A stretch of DNA of 64,000 nucleotides, from positions 682,001 to 746,000 of the forward strand of contig CBDAQZ010000004.1 of the NCBI GenBank assembly GCA_965199335.1. Reading direction: 5' to 3'. Source of the DNA: CBDAQV01 sp965199335. Its GTDB lineage: Bacteria > Pseudomonadota > Alphaproteobacteria > CALMVH01. Shown piece by piece: positions 19,991 to 28,094 of the stretch (positions are counted from its first letter, which is position 1; every line of letters begins with the position of its first letter). Position numbers and translations under genes: made by a program. The notes under the pieces were generated by a model that was given only the letters and a program-made list of their open reading frames with translations, had not been told where the DNA came from and searched no databases.

Positions 19991-21009
19991 GCCCGCACCG
20001 CCGCGACCAGCTGCGCCACGTGATCGGGGTCGGTTTCCTTCACCACCCCGTGGCCGAGGTTGAAGACATGCGGCTTGCCGCGCAGCCCGTCGACGATGGC
20101 GCGCACGCCCTGCGTCAGGGCAGGCCCGCCTTCCAGCAGCAGCGCCGGGTCCAGGTTGCCCTGCGTCGGCAAACCCATGCCGCGGGCGAAATCGAGCGGC
20201 ACGGTGGTATCGAGCCCCAGTGCGTCCACCCCGGACAAGGCGGCGTAATCACTGTAGTTCGACCCGGCGAGGCGGGGAAAGCCGATGATCCTGGTGTCGG
20301 GATGGCGCGCCCTGACCCCCGCCACGATGCGCCGGGTCGGTTCGATGACGTAGCGGTGGAACATCGCCTGATCCAGAAGGCCGGCCCAGCTGTCGAATAT
20401 CTGGAGGCACTCGGCCCCGGCATCGACCTGCGCCGACAGGTACTGGATGGTTGCCTCTTCCAGCAGCGCGATCACGCGGTCGAACAGGGCGGGCGCTTCC
20501 CGCGCCATGCGCTTGGCTTCCAGGAACTCACCGCCGCCATGACCCTCGATCATATAGGCCGCCACCGTCCAGGGCGCGCCGGCAAACCCGATCAGGGTGC
20601 AGCCGTCGGGCTGGGCGGCGCGCACGCCGGCGACCGTGGCCATCACCGGGGCGATGCGCTGCGCGAACCGGTCCATGCCAAGCTGGTCCAGATCGGCGGC
20701 GCAGCGGATCGGTTCGAGCACCGGGCCTTCGCCGGCGCGGTAATCGAGCGCCTGGCCCAGCGCGTAGGGCACGATCAATATGTCGGAGAACAGGATCGCG
20801 GCGTCCATGCCGAAGCGGCGCACCGGCTGCAGCGTGACGTCGATGGCGCGTTCGGGGGTCAGGCAGAGCTCCAGGAAACCACCCGCCTCGACCCGCAAGG
20901 CACGGTATTCGGGCAGATAGCGCCCGGCCTGGCGCATCAGCCAGACGGGCATGGGGCTGCCAAAGGATTCCGCCGGCTCGCCCGCCAACACGCGCAATAA
21001 CGATTTCAA
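19987..21009 (-). CDS. hemE: Uroporphyrinogen decarboxylase
   Basis: 340 residues from the chosen TTG start. It removes four carboxyl groups from uroporphyrinogen III to give coproporphyrinogen III. Diagnostic segments are PVWLMRQAGRYLPEYR, ILFSDILIVPYALG, GFAGAPWTVAAYMIEG and FNLGHGVVKETDPDHV. There is no ATG near the N-terminus. TTG at 21009 gives MKSLLRVLAGEP, which fits the family start and falls just after the tatA stop. A GTG at 21078 is the alternative, but it adds 23 basic residues overlapping tatA. Neither has a clear Shine-Dalgarno sequence, so coupling to tatA translation is likely. Confidence 0.95.
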   Translation of the reverse strand: MKSLLRVLAGEPAESFGSPMPVWLMRQAGRYLPEYRALRVEAGGFLELCLTPERAIDVTLQPVRRFGMDAAILFSDILIVPYALGQALDYRAGEGPVLEPIRCAADLDQLGMDRFAQRIAPVMATVAGVRAAQPDGCTLIGFAGAPWTVAAYMIEGHGGGEFLEAKRMAREAPALFDRVIALLEEATIQYLSAQVDAGAECLQIFDSWAGLLDQAMFHRYVIEPTRRIVAGVRARHPDTRIIGFPRLAGSNYSDYAALSGVDALGLDTTVPLDFARGMGLPTQGNLDPALLLEGGPALTQGVRAIVDGLRGKPHVFNLGHGVVKETDPDHVAQLVAAVRA

Positions 21010-21013
21010 CGAA

Positions 21014-21211
21014 CTAGACGCGCGGCTTTTCGTCTTCCGGCAATGCGGCTTTCTTTTCTTCCGGCTTGTCCTCCTCACGCATACCGTGGCGGAAGGCCTT
21101 CAGGCCCTTGGCCAGATCCTCGGCCAGGCGAGGGATGCGGCCCGCGCCGCCGAACAGTACGATCACGACGAGCAAGACGATTATCCAATGAAACAGACTC
21201 ATCGATCCCAT
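21014..21211 (-). CDS. tatA: Twin-arginine translocase subunit TatA/E
   Basis: 65 residues. One N-terminal membrane helix (FHWIIVLLVVIVLFG) is followed by the FG hinge, an amphipathic helix (RIPRLAEDLAKGLKAFRHGM) and a charged, unstructured tail, the standard TatA layout. It forms the pore of the Tat pathway for folded proteins. AGGAG lies 5 nt before the ATG at 21211. No tatB or tatC is adjacent; the next gene is hemE, which it appears to lead. Confidence 0.9.
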   Translation of the reverse strand: MGSMSLFHWIIVLLVVIVLFGGAGRIPRLAEDLAKGLKAFRHGMREEDKPEEKKAALPEDEKPRV

Positions 21212-21313
21212 GACAACTCCTGAAGCTGGGCCCTAATAGCATATGGGTGTTATATTGCGTAACGGGGACGCGAAATCCAGTCTATTCGCGGTATTCGAAG
21301 AGTGGACGGGACA

Positions 21314-21340
21314 GGAGGGGCAGCCTCTGGCGGCCCCTCC
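21314..21340 (-). terminator. GC-rich hairpin after the 31-residue peptide gene
   Basis: An 8-bp perfect stem (GGAGGGGC/GCCCCTCC) with an 11-nt loop begins 3 bp past the stop codon of the small peptide gene. No clear U-run follows, so it may be a weak terminator or an mRNA-stabilising structure. Confidence 0.5.
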
Positions 21341-21343
21341 CCG

Positions 21344-21439
21344 TCACATGAAGAGTTCGATCAGGGCCGTAATCGCAAGGATTACCGCCGCCAGATCCAC
21401 CTTTACAGCGACCGTTACACGAAGAGCATTGGACCGCAT
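21344..21439 (-). CDS. 31-residue hydrophobic peptide, possible membrane toxin-like peptide
   Basis: A 32-codon ORF with a near-ideal ribosome binding site (GGAGG, 7 nt, ATG at 21439) and a hairpin right after its stop. The product starts with a short basic segment (MRSNALRVTVAVKV) and ends in one hydrophobic helix (DLAAVILAITALIELFM). Length, single helix and the DLAA motif recall Ldr-type small membrane toxins, but no antisense RNA was identified and family membership is not proved. A toxin-antitoxin pair lies 0.4 kb away on the other strand. Confidence 0.55.
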   Translation of the reverse strand: MRSNALRVTVAVKVDLAAVILAITALIELFM

Positions 21440-21812
21440 GGGTCATCCTCCGGTTCGGCGCCAGCCCCGCTGGGGGGCTAAGAAAATTCGATGCTCGCCA
21501 TGGCGTGTCCGCCACGGGAGAAAGTCAGCTGTGTCCGAACGATCACCGGCGATGATCTTCGGGATGTAGGTCCTACTTACCGCTTCGGGCCCGGGGCGAA
21601 GGCCGCTTGTCCTTTCCGTCTGGAGGAAACTGATCCCCGGCGATGTTCGGCGCTGCGATCGCGAGGGACGGGCTTGCTGATGGTCCGTCCCGCTACCGCA
21701 ATCGTGGCGTTATTTCTGTTACGGAGCAGAAGGGGTGGATCATGCGCCGGCAAATCTGATTTGACGGCGAAAGAGAAATGGCCCATAATAAATGGACCAC
21801 TAAGGGATTGCC
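21440..21812. other. Intergenic region with a hairpin, no convincing gene
   Basis: 373 bp without a supported gene. It holds the leader of the 31-residue peptide gene (minus strand), an isolated 7-bp stem (GGGACGG/CCGTCCC, 21665-21691) and the promoter of the toxin-antitoxin pair at its right end. Reading frames here lack ribosome binding sites and show no family resemblance. Confidence 0.6.
21761..21789 (+). promoter_or_regulatory. Sigma-70-type promoter of the toxin-antitoxin operon
   Basis: TTGACG (21761) and CATAAT (21784) are separated by exactly 17 bp, each one mismatch from consensus. The start codon of the antitoxin is 24 bp past the -10 box, so the leader is short. AAGGG stands 7 nt before that ATG. 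Autorepression here by the toxin-antitoxin complex would be usual but no operator was identified. Confidence 0.65.
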
Positions 21813-22067
21813 ATGACCAAGGATTTAACCGAACTGAGCGTGGGTGTTACAGCGTTCAAGGGCCGTTGCCTTTCGCTGATCGACGATGTCGCCCGGGGCA
21901 AAACCAACCGGCTTGTGCTGATGAAGCATAACAGAGCGGTGGCAGCCATAATTCCGATCGACGATTCTTCCCATGAACTTTGGGGCGCGATGCGGGGGTC
22001 GGTTACGATCCCTGCCGGCACAGACTTGACTCTGGGTACGGGGGAAATCTGGGATGCCGAGACCTGA
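21813..22067 (+). CDS. Phd/YefM-type antitoxin (VapB-like)
   Basis: 84 residues. The N-terminal half (VTAFKGRCLSLIDDVARGKTNRLVLMKHNRAVAAIIPID) fits the Phd/YefM DNA-binding fold; the C-terminal half is the likely toxin-binding tail. It would neutralise the following PIN toxin and repress the shared promoter. Its stop codon overlaps the toxin start by one base (TGATG), the usual coupling of such pairs. Confidence 0.85.
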   Translation: MTKDLTELSVGVTAFKGRCLSLIDDVARGKTNRLVLMKHNRAVAAIIPIDDSSHELWGAMRGSVTIPAGTDLTLGTGEIWDAET

Positions 22068-22483
22068 TGCCACGCCCGGTCCTGCTGGATACATGCGCGG
22101 CCATCTGGCTGATGAATGGCGACCGCATGACCGCAGAAAGCCGCCAGGCGATCACGGAGGCGCAACGGCATAATCTGGGCATATTCGTATCACCGATCAG
22201 CGCATGGGAAATAGGCACACTGACGGCAAAGAACCGGCTGCAGCTTACGCTTGAGCCGGAGGCTTGGTTCGATGTGCTTCTTTCATTGCAGGGGGTTCGC
22301 CTGGCGGCCATGACGCCGCCAATACTGATTGCATCGACGCGTCTGCCGGGCCTGCCACCAAAAGATCCGGCGGATCGTATTGTCGCGGCGACCGCCCGCA
22401 GCCTTGGTTATGTCGTCATAACGCGCGACGGTGAATTGATTCCCTATGCACAGGCCGGGCATATCGAAGTGGTGGGATGCTGA
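22067..22483 (+). CDS. vapC: PIN-domain ribonuclease toxin (VapC family)
   Basis: 138 residues. The PIN acidic residues are visible: Asp in VLLDTCAAIW, Glu in SAWEIGTL, Asp in PKDPADRIVAA and Asp in VVITRDGEL. VapC toxins are Mg2+-dependent RNases, often cutting initiator tRNA or rRNA; the target here is unknown. The ATG at 22067 overlaps the antitoxin stop. The gene converges with fliX 20 bp downstream. Confidence 0.88.
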   Translation: MPRPVLLDTCAAIWLMNGDRMTAESRQAITEAQRHNLGIFVSPISAWEIGTLTAKNRLQLTLEPEAWFDVLLSLQGVRLAAMTPPILIASTRLPGLPPKDPADRIVAATARSLGYVVITRDGELIPYAQAGHIEVVGC

Positions 22484-22502
22484 ACCGCCTTATGAACGCG
22501 GT

Positions 22503-22937
22503 TCAGCCCTGTCCGCTCGCCGCCTGTTCCAGCTTGGCAAGCTCGACCTCGGCGCGCAGTTCGATTTCGTCCAGCAGCTCCTTCAGCTTCGGATCGTCGA
22601 TATCGACCTTCTCGCGCGCAATGCGGTCGCGCAGGGCGTAGAGCTGGTGCGGGGGCATCTCGCCGATCAGCAGGCAGTTGCGGATTTCGTCCAGCTGGTC
22701 CAGCAGGCCGGTCGCCCGCTTCTTGGCGCGGGAGCGGCGCTCGGTGACGTCGTCGACCTCCTGCAAGCCCAGCAACGACGTGACGGCGGCCAGAGGCGCG
22801 GCGGCGGCGACCTCGCTCGCGGCGGCGGGTTCGGCCGAGCCGTCCACCATGCGGGAGAAGTCAGCTCCCTTGGCGCCACTCTGCCCGACCTTTGCCGGAC
22901 CGGTGGTGCTTATCCTGCCCGGGCCTTCAATCTTCAT
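22503..22937 (-). CDS. fliX: Class II flagellar assembly regulator FliX
   Basis: 144 residues. The N-terminus (MKIEGPGRISTT) and the C-terminal helical segment (LLDQLDEIRNCLLIGEMPPHQLYALRDRI, and the acidic LLDEIELRAEVELAKLEQA) match the alphaproteobacterial FliX family. In Caulobacter FliX links completion of the early flagellar basal body to activation of FlbD and sigma-54 flagellar promoters. The other flagellar genes of this window are 8 to 17 kb away. There is no strong Shine-Dalgarno sequence before the ATG. Confidence 0.88.
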   Translation of the reverse strand: MKIEGPGRISTTGPAKVGQSGAKGADFSRMVDGSAEPAAASEVAAAAPLAAVTSLLGLQEVDDVTERRSRAKKRATGLLDQLDEIRNCLLIGEMPPHQLYALRDRIAREKVDIDDPKLKELLDEIELRAEVELAKLEQAASGQG

Positions 22938-23019
22938 GGCTGATCTTTACCATAGTTCCTTCGCGCCCGCATAGAGTATCCGCAACCGGTAAAGCCAAGC
23001 TTAGTCGAATACCCAAAGT

Positions 23020-23547
23020 CTATCCGAACACTTTGTAATGGCCACGGTGATACATCAGCGGCGCGGCCTCCTCGTAATGTGCGAACCGGTCGACGCGGCC
23101 GACGATCAGCAGATGATCGCCGCTGGGGTGGATGTCGTGGACCAGGCATTCCAGCCAGCCGCTGCAATCGGGCAGCAGCGGCACGCCACCGCGCCCCTCG
23201 ATGCACTCGATACCGGCGAATTTGTCGGGGTGGGAGCGGGCGAAGTTCTTCGCCATCTCCTCCTGGTCGGCACCCAGCAGGTTGACGGCGAAGCGGACAC
23301 CGCGCTGGAAAACCGGGGCGGAGGATGCCTTCAGCGCCACCGCGAACAGGATCAGCGGCGGGTGCAGGCTGACCGAGGTGAAGGAATTGACGGTCAGGCC
23401 GATGCGGACATCGCTGTCGGCCAGCGCGGTCACCACCGTGATGCCGGTGGGGTAATGGCCGAGCGCGTTACGGAAATTGCGCCGCTCGACATTGTCGAGC
23501 TGATGCTCCGACGGTTCGAAGGTGAATGTCTGGTAGGTGCGGGCCAT
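23020..23547 (-). CDS. Flavin reductase-like FMN-binding protein
   Basis: 175 residues of the flavin-reductase-like split-barrel family. Key segments are RRNFRNALGHYPTGITVVTALADSDVRIGLTVNSFTSVSLHPPLILFAV, where the TVNSFTSVSL loop contacts FMN, and the C-terminal GDHLLIVGRVDRF..PLMYHRGHY. Such enzymes use NAD(P)H to reduce FMN or FAD, often for a two-component monooxygenase. No monooxygenase lies nearby, so the partner is unknown. Confidence 0.88.
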   Translation of the reverse strand: MARTYQTFTFEPSEHQLDNVERRNFRNALGHYPTGITVVTALADSDVRIGLTVNSFTSVSLHPPLILFAVALKASSAPVFQRGVRFAVNLLGADQEEMAKNFARSHPDKFAGIECIEGRGGVPLLPDCSGWLECLVHDIHPSGDHLLIVGRVDRFAHYEEAAPLMYHRGHYKVFG

Positions 23548-23578
23548 GGCTAACCGCGCACCTGCCGTGGCGGACGGA

Positions 23579-24067
23579 TCACTGCCCGGCCGGCGCCAGG
23601 CTTTCGGGCGGCACTTCCACAGGGGCGGGCGTTGCAGCGGCTGTCTGGCCCTCGGCTGGCGGCGGCGCGCTTACGCCCGGGGCGCTGGCCAGGTGCGCAT
23701 CGAAGAACTGCAGCGAATCCTTGGTCTTCTGGCCGTCGCAGCCGTCGCGGCTGATAATCCGGTCCATGTCGTCGTCGGCCTTGCGGACCAGCGTCAGCAA
23801 CCGCGCCGCGCCGATCGCCACATCGGGCGAATCCGCCGACATCTGGCTGGCCGTCGCCTTTTCCATCGCCGCCCGGTCGTCGGCGCTGAAGCTTGCGTTA
23901 CGGCAGGATTCCGCCGCCCGCATCGCCATGTGGTAGGTCAGGAACGTATGCTGGGCACGCTCGGTCTTGAGCGAGTATTTGTCCTGGGGGCCGTCCTGCT
24001 CGACCGTCTGGGCGAGGGCAGGAAGCGACACGAAGAGGCAGGCGGCTAGCGCAAGATATCTTTGCAT
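23579..24067 (-). CDS. Predicted periplasmic protein of unknown function
   Basis: 162 residues with a signal peptide ending in LPALAQ (cleavage near residue 19-20). The mature part is helical and contains two Cys (SCRNASF, GCDGQ) that may pair. The C-terminus is a Pro/Ala-rich disordered tail. I do not recognise the family. It lies between rsmE (21 bp upstream) and flavin reductase on the same strand, so co-transcription with rsmE is likely. Confidence 0.75.
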   Translation of the reverse strand: MQRYLALAACLFVSLPALAQTVEQDGPQDKYSLKTERAQHTFLTYHMAMRAAESCRNASFSADDRAAMEKATASQMSADSPDVAIGAARLLTLVRKADDDMDRIISRDGCDGQKTKDSLQFFDAHLASAPGVSAPPPAEGQTAAATPAPVEVPPESLAPAGQ

Positions 24068-24088
24068 GGAGTCCTCTGTAGCACGATT

Positions 24089-24829
24089 TTACGGCGTGGA
24101 AAATAGTGTGTGATGGTGACCCGATTGCTGCCATAGGGCGAGGGCCGCGATGGCGGCGGTTTCGGCACGCAGGATCAGCGGGCCGAGGCTGACGGGGTGG
24201 ATATTCGCAGCGCCGCGCAGCAGGGCGAATTCCTCAGGCGTGAAGCCGCCCTCCGGGCCGATCAGGATGTCGGCTGGGCCGGCATGGCCGGAAAAGGCCG
24301 ATAGTGCCGGCCGGGTCTCGCCGCTTTCGAAGCAGGCGAACACGGCACGCTGGCTGTCGCGGTCCTTCAGGAAAGCGTCGAGCGTTACCACCGGGTCGAT
24401 GGACGGTACATCCAGCCGTTCGCACTGTTCGGCGGCTTCGCGCGCCGTATGGGCCAGCCGCTCGATATTGATCCGGCCCCCCTGCGTACGGGCGGTCATG
24501 ACGGGTTGCAGGCGCGCGACGCCCAGCTCCACCGCCTTTTCGACCAGGAAGCCCATACGGTCCTGCTTGATCGGTGCGAATACCAGGCGGATGTCGAAGG
24601 GGGACGATTGCGGCCGCGAGTGCAGGGTCGCTTGCGCCGTCGCCGCGCGCTTGGCGATGCTGACCTGCGCCAGCCATTCGCCGTCCCTGCCGTTGAACAG
24701 CGCCACGGTCGCCCCGGTTTCCAGCCGCAACACCGCCCGCAACTGGTGCGCCTGCGCTTCGGACAGGGTCACGACCGCGCCGAGGGTCAAATCGTCCGGG
24801 ACATGGAGCCGTGTCGCTGCTTTCGCCAT
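24089..24829 (-). CDS. rsmE: 16S rRNA m3U1498 methyltransferase RsmE
   Basis: 246 residues. N-terminal PUA-like RNA-binding domain (LSEAQAHQLRAVLRLETGATVALFNGRDGEW) and C-terminal SPOUT knot with the family motifs KQDRMGFLVEKAVELGV, RTQGGRINIERL and LIGPEGGFTPEEFALL, plus VSLGPLILRAETAAIAALA. It methylates N3 of U1498 in 16S rRNA using SAM. The ATG at 24829 is 76 bp from the divergent aldo/keto reductase gene. Confidence 0.96.
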   Translation of the reverse strand: MAKAATRLHVPDDLTLGAVVTLSEAQAHQLRAVLRLETGATVALFNGRDGEWLAQVSIAKRAATAQATLHSRPQSSPFDIRLVFAPIKQDRMGFLVEKAVELGVARLQPVMTARTQGGRINIERLAHTAREAAEQCERLDVPSIDPVVTLDAFLKDRDSQRAVFACFESGETRPALSAFSGHAGPADILIGPEGGFTPEEFALLRGAANIHPVSLGPLILRAETAAIAALALWQQSGHHHTLFSTP

Positions 24830-24905
24830 GGCGGCCTTTTACCGCGTCCATTGCGCTGTTGCCAGCGTCACGCCTGCCGCTAGACTGGCCCGAACAGGAG
24901 TGATC

Positions 24906-25859
24906 ATGAAACTGCGTCCGCTCGGCAAATCCGGCTTGTCCCTTCCGCCCCTGATGTTCGGCGGCAACGTGTTCGGCTGGACCGCCGATGAATCGACCTC
25001 GTTCCGGCTGCTGGACCGGCTGCGCGAGGCGGGGCTCAACGCCATCGACACCGCCGATGTCTATTCGCGCTGGGCCGACGGCAACAACGGCGGCGAGTCC
25101 GAGACGATCATCGGCAAGTGGCTGAAGGAGACGGGCGGCCGCGACCGGACCGTCATCGCCACCAAATGCGGCATGGATCTGGGCGACGACAGGAAGGGGC
25201 TTTCGGCCCGCTGGATCGCGCAGGCGGTCGAGGACTCGCTGCGCCGGCTGCAGACGGATTACATCGACTTGTACCAGGCGCATCAGGACGACGCGAATAC
25301 GCCGCTGGAGGAAACGCTGGGCGCTTTCGCCAGGCTGATCGAGCAGGGCAAGGTGCGCGCCATCGGCGCGTCGAACTATACGGCGGCACGGCTGAAGGAG
25401 GCGCTGGACGTCTCGGCACGGCTGAACCTGCCGCGCTACGAATCGCTGCAGCCCCATTACAACCTGATGGAGCGCAAGGGGTTCGAGGCCGAGCTGGAAC
25501 CGCTTTGTCTGGCCGAGACCGTCGGCGTCATCAGCTATTTCTCTCTGGCGCGGGGCTACCTGACCGGCAAGTACCGGAACGAGGCCGATTTGAGCAAAAG
25601 CCCCCGTGGCAAGCAGGTGAGCGACTATCTGACCGGGCAGGGTCCGCAGGTGCTGGCAGCGCTGGACAAGGTCGCGGTCGAGAGACAGGCGACATCGGGG
25701 GAGGTCGCCCTCGCCTGGTTGATCGCGCGGCCCGGCATCACCGCGCCGATCGCCAGCGCCACGAACATCGATCAGCTGGACGAGCTGGTGAAGGCCGCGA
25801 CGCTGGAATTGAAAGCGGACGAAATCGCGGCGATCGATGCGGCGAGTGCGGGAACTTGA
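24906..25859 (+). CDS. Aldo/keto reductase
   Basis: 317 residues, a full TIM-barrel AKR. Catalytic residues are in place: Asp and Tyr in AIDTADVYSRWADG, Lys in VIATKCGM and His in DLYQAHQDD. The C-terminal NADPH-binding segment is ASATNIDQLDELVKA. Members of this group reduce aldehydes or ketones with NADPH; the substrate is unknown. AGGAG precedes the ATG at 24906. The upstream continuation of this frame is antisense to rsmE and is not coding. Confidence 0.93.
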   Translation: MKLRPLGKSGLSLPPLMFGGNVFGWTADESTSFRLLDRLREAGLNAIDTADVYSRWADGNNGGESETIIGKWLKETGGRDRTVIATKCGMDLGDDRKGLSARWIAQAVEDSLRRLQTDYIDLYQAHQDDANTPLEETLGAFARLIEQGKVRAIGASNYTAARLKEALDVSARLNLPRYESLQPHYNLMERKGFEAELEPLCLAETVGVISYFSLARGYLTGKYRNEADLSKSPRGKQVSDYLTGQGPQVLAALDKVAVERQATSGEVALAWLIARPGITAPIASATNIDQLDELVKAATLELKADEIAAIDAASAGT

Positions 25860-25874
25860 TACCTATCTGACCCC

Positions 25875-25938
25875 CGTCATCCCGGCCGTGAGCCGGGATC
25901 TTCATGGCACCAGATCCCGGGTCAAGCCCGGGATGACG
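25875..25938. terminator. Palindromic repeat between convergent aldo/keto reductase and recA genes
   Basis: CGTCATCCCGG at 25875 is mirrored by CCCGGGATGACG ending at 25938, with an inner pair CCGGGATC/GATCCCGG. It lies between two stop codons facing each other and can terminate in both directions. It belongs to the same GTCATYCCGG family as the element at 12290-12371. Confidence 0.65.
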
Positions 25939-25946
25939 ATCTATAT

Positions 25947-27038
<1,092 letters not shown>

Positions 27039-27085
27039 TGGTTTCTCCCTTTCTCGCATAGGCGGATGACAACGGCAATGAGTCC

Positions 27086-27113
27086 CTTGTACCGCATCCG
27101 TTCCTTTCGTCAA
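27086..27113 (-). promoter_or_regulatory. recA promoter
   Basis: On the minus strand TTGACG (27113-27108) and TACAAG (27091-27086) are separated by 16 bp, upstream of the recA GTG. The SOS box ends 8 bp before the -35 hexamer, so bound LexA would block RNA polymerase. Confidence 0.6.
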
Positions 27114-27120
27114 GCGAAAA

Positions 27121-27135
27121 GAACGAAAACCGAAC
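27121..27135. promoter_or_regulatory. Alphaproteobacterial SOS box (LexA site)
   Basis: GAAC-GAAAACC-GAAC is an exact match to the direct-repeat LexA site GTTC-N7-GTTC of alphaproteobacteria (seen on the other strand). It lies between recA and the divergent receiver gene. Its second half coincides with the -35 position (27130-27135) of a promoter facing the receiver genes whose -10 is the perfect TATAAT at 27153-27158. Confidence 0.85.
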
Positions 27136-27183
27136 AATTCTTTTTTTATTTGTATAATGCGGTGATTCACGTTAAAAACATAT

Positions 27184-27639
27184 ATGTTAAGCGATCATCA
27201 AAATCAGGCAAAGCCTGTGATCCTACTCGTTGAGGACAACGAGGATCAATGTGCCATGTATGAAGCGACCCTCGGCGCGCGCTTCACGGTTCTTACGGCC
27301 AAGAAGGTCGAGGACGGCTACGTCCTGTTCGCGACGCATCCCGACATCGCCCTGGTGGTCATGGATGGCTGCGTTCCGGGTACGCAATACAATACCGGCG
27401 GGTTGGCGCGCGATATCCGCGCGATGCGCCCCGTGCCCATTGTCGCCACCTCCAACTCCCACCGCGCGGAGCAGATGGAGGACGGTTGCACGCATCAGTC
27501 GAGCAAAAGCGGCATCATGGCGCTGGCGCCCACGATACTGGGCCTGCCACCGATCACGCGCCAGGCCCTGGCGGAATTTCACGGACTACGCCGCCCGGCG
27601 CCGCAGGTCACGGGTCCATCGATCACCACATCCGGCTGA
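27184..27639 (+). CDS. Single-domain response-regulator receiver-like protein
   Basis: 151 residues. Residues 12-120 resemble a CheY-like receiver: ILLVEDNEDQ (acidic pair), LVVMDGCVPG with the phospho-acceptor Asp, IVATSNS (Thr/Ser switch) and SSKSGIM (Lys). A 30-residue tail follows and no output domain is present. The start codon has no good Shine-Dalgarno sequence, and with the TATAAT at 27153 the leader would be only about 20 nt. It is transcribed divergently from recA and overlaps the next gene by one base. Its kinase is unknown. SOS control is inferred from the shared operator region. Confidence 0.7.
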   Translation: MLSDHQNQAKPVILLVEDNEDQCAMYEATLGARFTVLTAKKVEDGYVLFATHPDIALVVMDGCVPGTQYNTGGLARDIRAMRPVPIVATSNSHRAEQMEDGCTHQSSKSGIMALAPTILGLPPITRQALAEFHGLRRPAPQVTGPSITTSG

Positions 27640-28073
27640 TGCCTTACAAGCCTGTCGTCCTGCTGATCAACGAGACAGGACCGGACTATCCGGAAAGCCC
27701 GCTTGCGGATGCCGTGCACGAAATCAGGAAATACGGTTTCGACGAGGCCCTGCAGGAATTCGGTAACGAGCCGGCGCTGAAATCCGATATCGATGTCGTC
27801 ATCCTGGACCAGTATCACTATCTGTTCGCCGAGCTGTTCGCGCGGCGTGGCTTCGTCGGCCAGATCGTCGCCGCCGCGTCCGATGCGCGTGAGCAGGAAA
27901 AGCTGATGGCGTGGGGCGCCCATCACCAGGTGACAGGCAAGGCCGACTTATGGGACACGGTGCGCACGGTCCTTGATGCGCAAGCGACCGAACGGCAGCC
28001 AGTGAAAGAGCCGGCACCCGAAATAGCGCCGCGAACACCAAGACGCGGAAACTTGCCGGAGCCGAACGGCTAG
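27639..28073 (+). CDS. Divergent receiver-like protein
   Basis: 144 residues. The fold looks like a degenerate receiver: VVLLINETGPD at the start, DIDVVILDQYHY with a central Asp, IVAAASDARE and HHQVTGKADLWDTV with a conserved-position Lys. A basic, Pro-rich tail follows (about residues 118-144). The acidic pair is incomplete, so phosphorylation is doubtful. The ATG overlaps the previous stop (TGATG), so the two proteins are probably made together and may act as a pair. Confidence 0.65.
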   Translation: MPYKPVVLLINETGPDYPESPLADAVHEIRKYGFDEALQEFGNEPALKSDIDVVILDQYHYLFAELFARRGFVGQIVAAASDAREQEKLMAWGAHHQVTGKADLWDTVRTVLDAQATERQPVKEPAPEIAPRTPRRGNLPEPNG

Positions 28074-28094
28074 ACTGCCAGGCTTGTACTGTCG

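Noticed and set aside
21491..21931. Plus-strand frame of 146 codons overlapping the antitoxin gene
   Set aside because: It shares bases with the clear antitoxin in another frame, has no ribosome binding site and no recognisable domain.
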